64,000 nucleotides of DNA from Clitoria ternatea (lineage: Eukaryota > Streptophyta > Magnoliopsida > Fabales > Fabaceae): assembly GCA_037962975.1 (NCBI GenBank), contig CM075669.1:191588501-191652500 (forward strand), written 5' to 3'. Each line of letters starts with the position of its first letter. Position 1 is the stretch's first letter. A program made the translations under genes and the position numbers. Under the pieces are notes generated by a model. The model was not told where the DNA came from, made no database searches, and worked only from the letters and a program-made list of their open reading frames with translations. Of the stretch, positions 57,945 through 64,000 are shown in pieces.

Positions 57945-58750
57945 CTCGGCAGCGGGACATCCATACACTCGGTAAACGACTAAGTCCACTCGGAAGTTCA
58001 TTCCTAAGTCCATTCTATGTTCCATAACTTAGCCCTTCAATTTTATCCATGCGGCCACACCTATACTCTACTCGGACACTGAGGGTTATCCCACTCGGAT
58101 TCCAGAACTCCTTCTCACTCGGAATATATCCTATTCAAACATCACTTGACGTATTCCATCCTTAACACAACCGGGTCACATTACACTTCCACTATTCGGT
58201 ATACATTCACATTCACTCGGAAAATTAGGTAGTTAAGTCCCACTCAGACTTATTCAGAACTCAACCACTCGGGATACAGACCCTTACTCACTCGGAATAT
58301 ACATCTTCCACTCGGATTATCAATGTTTTACACTTAGAATCCCTTCCATTCTAAGCCACTACACTAACTCATTCTAAGCCACTACACTAACTTCTCTCTC
58401 AGGAGAGAATCGCTCAGGGTTTTCACTCGGGAATACGAACTCTTCCTCGGGTTTTACTTATATTTTTCACTCGGTAATGACCGCTCTCATTATCACTCGG
58501 GGATTCTCTCATTAGATCTTACGCAGTATAGGTTCATCCAAGGTATTTTACTCAAAATCCATTGAAGTATCATCACTCGAACAAGAAGGCATAGCCATTT
58601 GCAGCCCCACTCGGAGTTGACTCCCCAATTACGTCTACTCGGAAATCATTAACTGAGCAATATTCTAACCATCAACACCCCTCAGTCTGCCCAGACATAA
58701 ACCACCCGTATACAACATATGTGTACATACATATTCATACACTCGGAATA
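57945..58750 (-). repeat. CACTCGG array (reverse of CCGAGTG)
   Basis: Over a dozen CACTCGG copies, as CCACTCGGA or TCACTCGGG. A 24-bp direct duplication (CATTCTAAGCCACTACACTA) at about 58338-58390 is included. Confidence 0.75.
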
Positions 58751-58839
58751 CCCATTACCTTAACATCATTCATTCCTCAGCACCTGTTATCAACGTGAAC
58801 TATTACGTATAAAAACATGCACTAAGATCTCAATAGCTC

Positions 58840-58842
<3 letters not shown>

Positions 58843-58870
<28 letters not shown>
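58843..58870. repeat. (TA)n microsatellite
   Basis: A TA run of about 28 bp inside the minus-orientation LTR fragment. Confidence 0.85.
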
Positions 58871-58874
<4 letters not shown>

Positions 58875-59420
58875 CCATATTCATTACACCACACTGTTAT
58901 TATGAGCCGGCCAAGGCTACAACTGACGAAACATGACAAATTACAAAAATAAGCACTCTACGGTCGGAGTGCACCCCACTCGGACCTGAGACCTTATCAT
59001 CACTTCAGAGTCCAACCTGCACACACTGAAAAATGGTGTAGGGGTGAGCTTTTACATATAAAGTGACAACTATTGACTCGGACTTTACCTCCATTCTCAA
59101 TTATATAATTTACCGGGTTCAATCCATAACGATATATATATATACTGCCAATTAATGTAAGAGCCAAACCACATCATTCAATCGGAATTTGCATAATAAC
59201 ATATATTCTCAATCATAGCATCACACTGCACTTAGTAACAGTATCAACACCTGTCTATTCATTCAGTCGGAATTCACTCATGCGACATCATCTAGTCGGA
59301 GTTCACTCAATTCATTTAATCTATGCAATTCACAATAATCTCACTAACAATGCTCATAGACTCATGCATGCGGATCCGACTTAAACAGTGAGTTCAGTGC
59401 AGATTCCTTCCCGGTCCCTC

Positions 59421-59690
59421 GTCCACTAGCCCTTTCCGTGTGGCACCGGTCACCCCGTGACGTCTCGAGGCCCAACTCTAGCTCCATCGGCTACCACGGG
59501 TCCTCATGGAACTAACCAGGAATCTGACTGGAACTCATTTTATATGACTCTAGATGCCTTTCCGACCCCCCGTCCACTAGCCCTTTCCGTGTGGCACCGG
59601 TCACCCCGTGACGTCTCGAGACCCAGCTCTAGCTCCATCGGCTACCACGGGTCCTCATGGAACTGGTCAGGAATCTGGGAATCATCCCAC
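59421..59690. repeat. 151-bp direct duplication
   Basis: GTCCACTAGCCCTTTCCGTG starts at 59421 and 59572. About 110 bp match almost exactly (CCCCGTGACGTCTCGAG and GGCTACCACGGGTCCTCATG), including the end AGGAATCTG. It belongs to the LTR fragment. Confidence 0.85.
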
Positions 59691-62227
59691 ATATGCAATC
59701 TCATGCAAATTCACAACAACATCCAAGCTTACCAGACGCGTCTCACATAGCCATCAATGGGTTACAACCGATCCCCCCACACAGCATTCAGATTCATTCG
59801 GAATCCCACATTCCATTACAACAACACATGCCTCTATCATAATAACTCACAACAGCAAGCATAGGTAACCATATTACAGTACATCCACTCAACAATTTTA
59901 ACAGAGTCAGCATACCTTTCCACACGGCATTCAACTGGAAATCACGCATCAACTCACATCTCATGCATTCGGGGATAATGGTAACACGCACACACATTCA
60001 CTCAACAAACTCAGATTTTAACAACATGCATCACAGAAGTATTAACAGGCACTCAAAGACGAGGTCACACAACCCTTAACCTTTCACAGATGTCCCAATT
60101 CAGAAATTGCATGCACAATCAGTCAATCACCACACATCGATCTACACATTTCACACACATATTACATTAAAGCAAGCACCAGGGATGTAACATCCCAGAT
60201 TTTAGAGAAAATAAATTTATCGGATGATGATAATTAATTACTCATGGTCAAATAATTATGGGAGATGTTGTTAGACACTAGAGGTGAATTATCGGTAAAT
60301 TAAAATTTACCGGAAACAAATGAATTAACAGATGATGTGGGACCCACTTAGTCAAATTAGATGTTTAATGGGTCTAGAATATTCGGAAAATTATTGTGGT
60401 TACGACGGTATGGTTAGAATAATTTTTAGTGCTAAGGAGCTAATTAATTGGACACGACGCCTAATACGAAACGGGGAAATTACGAACCAAATTGGATTAA
60501 AAAGAAAATGAGAATTCCCTTTCTTTTCCTCTCTACCACCGTCCACTTCTTCTTCTTTTCTCTCTCTCCACTCACTTTACACTCTATTACACAATGGACC
60601 AAAGGGGAAATATCATAAGGTACATTTTAATAACCAATGGTTGATGAGCCAATAAAACACATTTTCCACTCTCTTTTTCCCTTCATTTTCGGCAGCTTCT
60701 CCCTCTCACTTTCTCCTTCATTTTTCTACCTCCTCCTCCCCCTATAATGGGCAAACCGAAACCCACTTCTCTCTACCCCTATTCTTGCCAAAAAAAAATA
60801 TGAACTTGAGCTTGGATATGTGAGGCATCTATGGAGCATGGGAGCATGCATTGGTCTTCTCCCCTTCTTCTTCACCCTCATTTTCGTTTTGGTGGAGTTT
60901 GGATTTAAGGTAAAGATTTCTTACCTCCACATCATTTTATTATGGTTTTGTGATATTGGGTTGAAGATGATAATATTAGAAGCCTTGCATGTGGATGGGT
61001 GTTGATTGTGTTGGTAAACCTAGAGTGAAACTTTAAGCATGAATAATGGAGGTGTGAAATTGAACATGGTTGATGTTGTGGGATGAAGGGAAAGTTATAG
61101 TGACCATAAAGATTTTAAGAGATTGATTGAGAATATTGTTAAATGGTTTTAGATGGAAACCCTAAGTGTGATAAATTGGGGATTTTTGCCAAATTGGTAA
61201 CCTTAGTGATTTTGATGCCTTGGGAGTGGATTTATATGAAGAAATGAACATTTAGAAGTATTGGGATTGAATATTGATGTTGATAGAATGGGGAGCTAAG
61301 TCATGAGTTACAAATGAGAAAATATGCATGTATATAGGTACATTGATTTGAGGGAATTAGTCTTAAGTGTTGATATTTATGATGTTGATAATGATTGCAA
61401 ACTATTAATATTAGACTAAGAGAATGGATGTTTAAATTGATGAAGCCTTAGGTCTTGTCATAGGCCATGGTGTTGTTGATGTTGGGTTGTTTAGCCCTTT
61501 GAAATCTAGAAATCTTCGCTTTGGGGAAAGGAATTCCCGAAGCCTAATACAAGCATATGAATTTGGAGTACTAGACAAGTCTAGGACTTAATCATGGGTT
61601 AGATGATGATGTCTAAGATGATGCTTTCTGATAGAATAATAATGGCAATTGTATGTATATTTGTTGTGATAGGATTGCATCCCCGACGATGATGCGGAGC
61701 GATTGAGGCATTTGGAGCATTGGAATTGTGGATCTTCTCTTGAGGTAGAAGAGGAGTTTGCATTTCAAGTGCATGAGTGATTAATTGATAATTATGTTAT
61801 GTGTGCACTCATGCATTGCCTTGCCAAGAATTAATTGTATGTTTGAATTGTTGAAATAGTGAATGATGGCTTGGCTTATGGAATTGTTGTGAAAATTATA
61901 TGAATATATAATGTTGATGATAAATACTTGATGTTCCTTTTAATTGATATGAATCAAATGTGTGGTGATATTCAATGAATAGATGAGTTGAATAAAGTGT
62001 TGAAGGTTGTGCTGTGAATAAGTGAAATGATGATGAAGAGTGTTTATATAATTCTTTTTCATAGTTAATGGATTGATAATTGGAATTGAGATGTAAGAAT
62101 TATTGAACCAGGTTCTAAGAGTATAAATGGAGGAGTAAGGAAGATTAATCTAAGTCAAACTTATATATTAAGGTTTTGATGTGAGAAGGAGAGTAAAAGA
62201 CTGAGTTTCTAAGCGTGAACTGGTATT

Positions 62228-62745
62228 CTCGCTCAGGCGAGATGGATTCTCGCTCGAGAATCCCCTGGACCAGAATTATGGTTTCTGGCTCCATCTCGCT
62301 CAGGCGAGATGAGGTTTCGCTCAAGCGAGACACGTACCACATGGTTGAGGTAGCCACTGGACGAATCTCGCTCAAGCGGGCGTAGCCACGCTTGAGCGAG
62401 CGAAGTGGAAAAATGGTACTGGAGGAATCTCGCTTAGGCGAGAGGCGTGGCATGCTGAGTCTCGCTCAAACGAGAGAGTACAAGATTGGATACTGGAAGA
62501 ATTCCGCTTGAGCGAGAGTGACTCGCTCAAGCGAGATGGTGACCTGATACTCCCAGATGTCTTCGCTCAAGAAGAACTTTTGGGAGCTCAAGCGACCCAC
62601 TTCAATCTCGCTCAGGCGAGGGTGTGATTCGCTCAAGCGAGCGAGCGTGAAAACGCTACTGGAAGTATTTCGCCCACACGAGAGGACTCGCCCAAGCGAG
62701 TGATGTTGATCTCGCTCAAGCGGTGGTGAATCTCGCTTGAGCGAG
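62228..62745. repeat. CTCAAGCGAG mini-palindrome array, about 18 units
   Basis: Units such as CTCGCTCAGGCGAG, TTCGCTCAAGCGAG and ACGCTTGAGCGAG lie 15-45 bp apart with non-repetitive spacers, in both dyad phases. Each can form a 5-6 bp stem. This is the largest such cluster in the window. Confidence 0.85.
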
Positions 62746-63525
62746 TTGCCCAGAAATGAAATTTATTTCATTTTCCTTGTATTGGGCTTATGTTGGACCC
62801 CTTTCCTTGGTAATATGAGATGATTAAGGGGATGTGTTAACGACAATATAATGATGATAAAACATGGACGTAATTGGGATTAATTGGCACTTTGGGATCA
62901 ATTGCTTATGATGTATTTGCCACCAAAATAGAGTAACCAAAGAATAATAATGAGGATATGATGGTGGGGTTATGAGAGATATTCCAGAATAATTATAAGA
63001 CCGAGGGGTAAATGAATAAATGACATTGTATGAATTATAATTGGATGAATTAAAGGAATTATGATATTAAATATTGCTAGATGATGATGTTGAACACTCT
63101 CTTGCATAAAGAGGTGTATATTTATATTAATGAATGGTTGTGTACCATTGTGTATGATACAAGCATGGTCTTGTATGTGTGGTATGAAATATGAAATTGA
63201 TAATGTTGTGAATGCCATACAATTTTATATATATACTTATATGAGTATACTTGAGCAATGGTAATGAATAATGAGATGAAAATCCACTATATGAAGTGTG
63301 ATGATATTGATGAATAATATGTGACGTTGAAATGCTATGGTGGCTGTTTGCAAGTGTTATCTTGCGTGTATGAGATGAAATAATTATGAAATATGTTGTG
63401 ATGAAAAGGCCACGTATAAAACCTGAAACCCATGGTCAAGAAATAAATAATGAGAAGACCCACTAAGGCGTACATGGGGATGTTGGTGAGTATAATGATG
63501 ATGATGATGACTGGCATATCGATAG

Positions 63526-64000
63526 CTGTCTATGTGGAATATTAGGGGGTTCCACTAGGCGGGCCCAGTGGGAGGGCGGCTCAGTGCACGAGCATTATTG
63601 TTGTTTCCCCTGTGACTCGATGCGTGAGTCACGAAGCTGTCCATAGATTGGTGATGAGGCACCCTATGTGGCGGGCCCAGTGGGTGGGCGGCTCTATGGT
63701 GAGCGAGTTACCTCGGTGTCCGACGGGGCACGGCTCTCTCGATGTGTGTTCGGGAGGGGCCCGTAGCACTTTTGGCAAGTAAGGCCATGTTATTGATCCA
63801 CAAGTCACAAGGTGACTAGTGCTACAGATGGGCGATCGCGGTTTGGTACCAGTAAAAACATGTTGTTGAGATGCATGCATGCTTTGAGATATGTGTACAC
63901 ATTTTACTACTGCAGTAGGGGCATAGTAGCACACCTATGCTTGACCCACAACTTGGTGTTTATTCCCACAGTCGGATCCGCATTGGTTGACAAATTCACA
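63526..64000 (+). repeat. Inverted arm B
   Basis: It matches the reverse complement of about 57100-57556 (arm A), ending at the window edge. The two arms are about 6 kb apart. See the findings. Confidence 0.65.

Larger units (their letters stand above)
57564..60185 (-). mobile_element. LTR fragment of the CCGAGTG group, minus orientation
   Basis: The plus strand starts TGTAACACCC (the LTR end, TGTTACA, on the minus strand). Then come a GCGAGGTCC/CTTGAGCGAG hairpin cluster (57780-57930), a CACTCGG array (57945-58750), a GAGCCGGCCAAGGCT segment (58902) that matches 6250 reversed, and the acceptor-like CATTTTTCAG (AG at 59026-59027, minus strand). The leader half is missing: the fragment runs into the plus-strand LTR at 60186. 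No coding sequence. Confidence 0.7.
60186..64000 (+). mobile_element. Long LTR of the same group, plus orientation, runs off the window
   Basis: It starts TGTAACATCCCAG, with a CT-rich leader (60500-60800), a donor-like site TAAG/GTAAAG (GT at 60910-60911), a long AT-rich body with ATGATG-rich text, the CTCAAGCGAG array, and a GGCGGGCCCAGTGGG segment duplicated at 63560 and 63675. No CCGAGTG array was noticed; the palindrome array seems to take its place. The acceptor region lies beyond 64000, as judged from the inverted arm at 56750. The ORFs, including 60820-61005 in the leader, are not credible genes. Confidence 0.65.

Noticed and set aside
60820..61005. Small membrane-protein-like ORF
   Set aside because: It sits at the LTR leader and donor site. 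Equivalent places in sister LTRs carry unrelated ORFs.
62228..62745. CRISPR array or tRNA cluster
   Set aside because: The dyads are 12-14 bp with irregular spacing and no cloverleaf or leader. The setting is an LTR.

Overview
The window is plant nuclear DNA made almost entirely of transposable elements. I recognise no host gene in 64 kb. The organism is most probably a dicot. A legume (Phaseoleae-like) is my best guess, from an Ogre/Tat-type giant Ty3-gypsy element, a Tekay-type chromovirus, a Cassandra-like 5S-bearing LTR and several very long LTRs rich in CCGAGTG heptamers. That taxonomic guess is inference, not something the sequence proves. Every coding region is broken by stops and frameshifts, so all are annotated as pseudogenes.

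Layout. 1-1419: AT-rich spacer with a TTCGTC-rich patch and a 30-bp perfect palindrome. 1420 to about 8185: a Helitron remnant on the minus strand, with a 3' hairpin plus CTAG end, subterminal repeats and a PIF1 helicase tail. A CCGAGTG-rich LTR (3623 to about 7461) interrupts it. 9024 to about 10104: the 5' part of another long LTR, followed by a hAT transposon (about 10105-14749) with a decayed BED-finger transposase.

15485-56019: one Tat/Ogre-lineage Ty3-gypsy element on the minus strand, about 40.5 kb including insertions. Read in its own direction (high to low coordinates) it has the 5' LTR, a PBS next to it, ORF1, gag, protease, a G-patch-like segment, RT, two RNase H regions, integrase, a repeat-rich 3' UTR with a 40-bp minisatellite, an additional ORF on the opposite (plus) strand with its own TATA box and a predicted 61-nt intron, and the 3' LTR.

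The Tat element carries nested insertions. A Tekay-like chromovirus (33194-49247) sits in its leader. Inside that element's integrase is a chimeric LTR element (37248-42699, TSD TTTTG). Inside that is a copia-type solo LTR (38264-39525, TSD ATATC). The Tat 5' LTR separately holds a 3.76-kb solo LTR (51540-55297, TSD GCAAA/GCAAG).

56020-64000: fragments of the same long-LTR group, two on the minus strand (56020-57563 and 57564-60185) and one on the plus strand (60186 to window end). The first and last form inverted arms.

The most unusual signals are: (i) the chimeric LTR whose tail carries a 5S-rRNA-like, Cassandra-type segment; (ii) a shared donor/acceptor pair that would excise the CCGAGTG array as an intron inside the long LTRs; (iii) the spliced antisense ORF of the Tat element; and (iv) dense arrays of CCGAGTG and of CTCAAGCGAG mini-palindromes. 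Nothing was computed or searched. Identities and counts are by eye.
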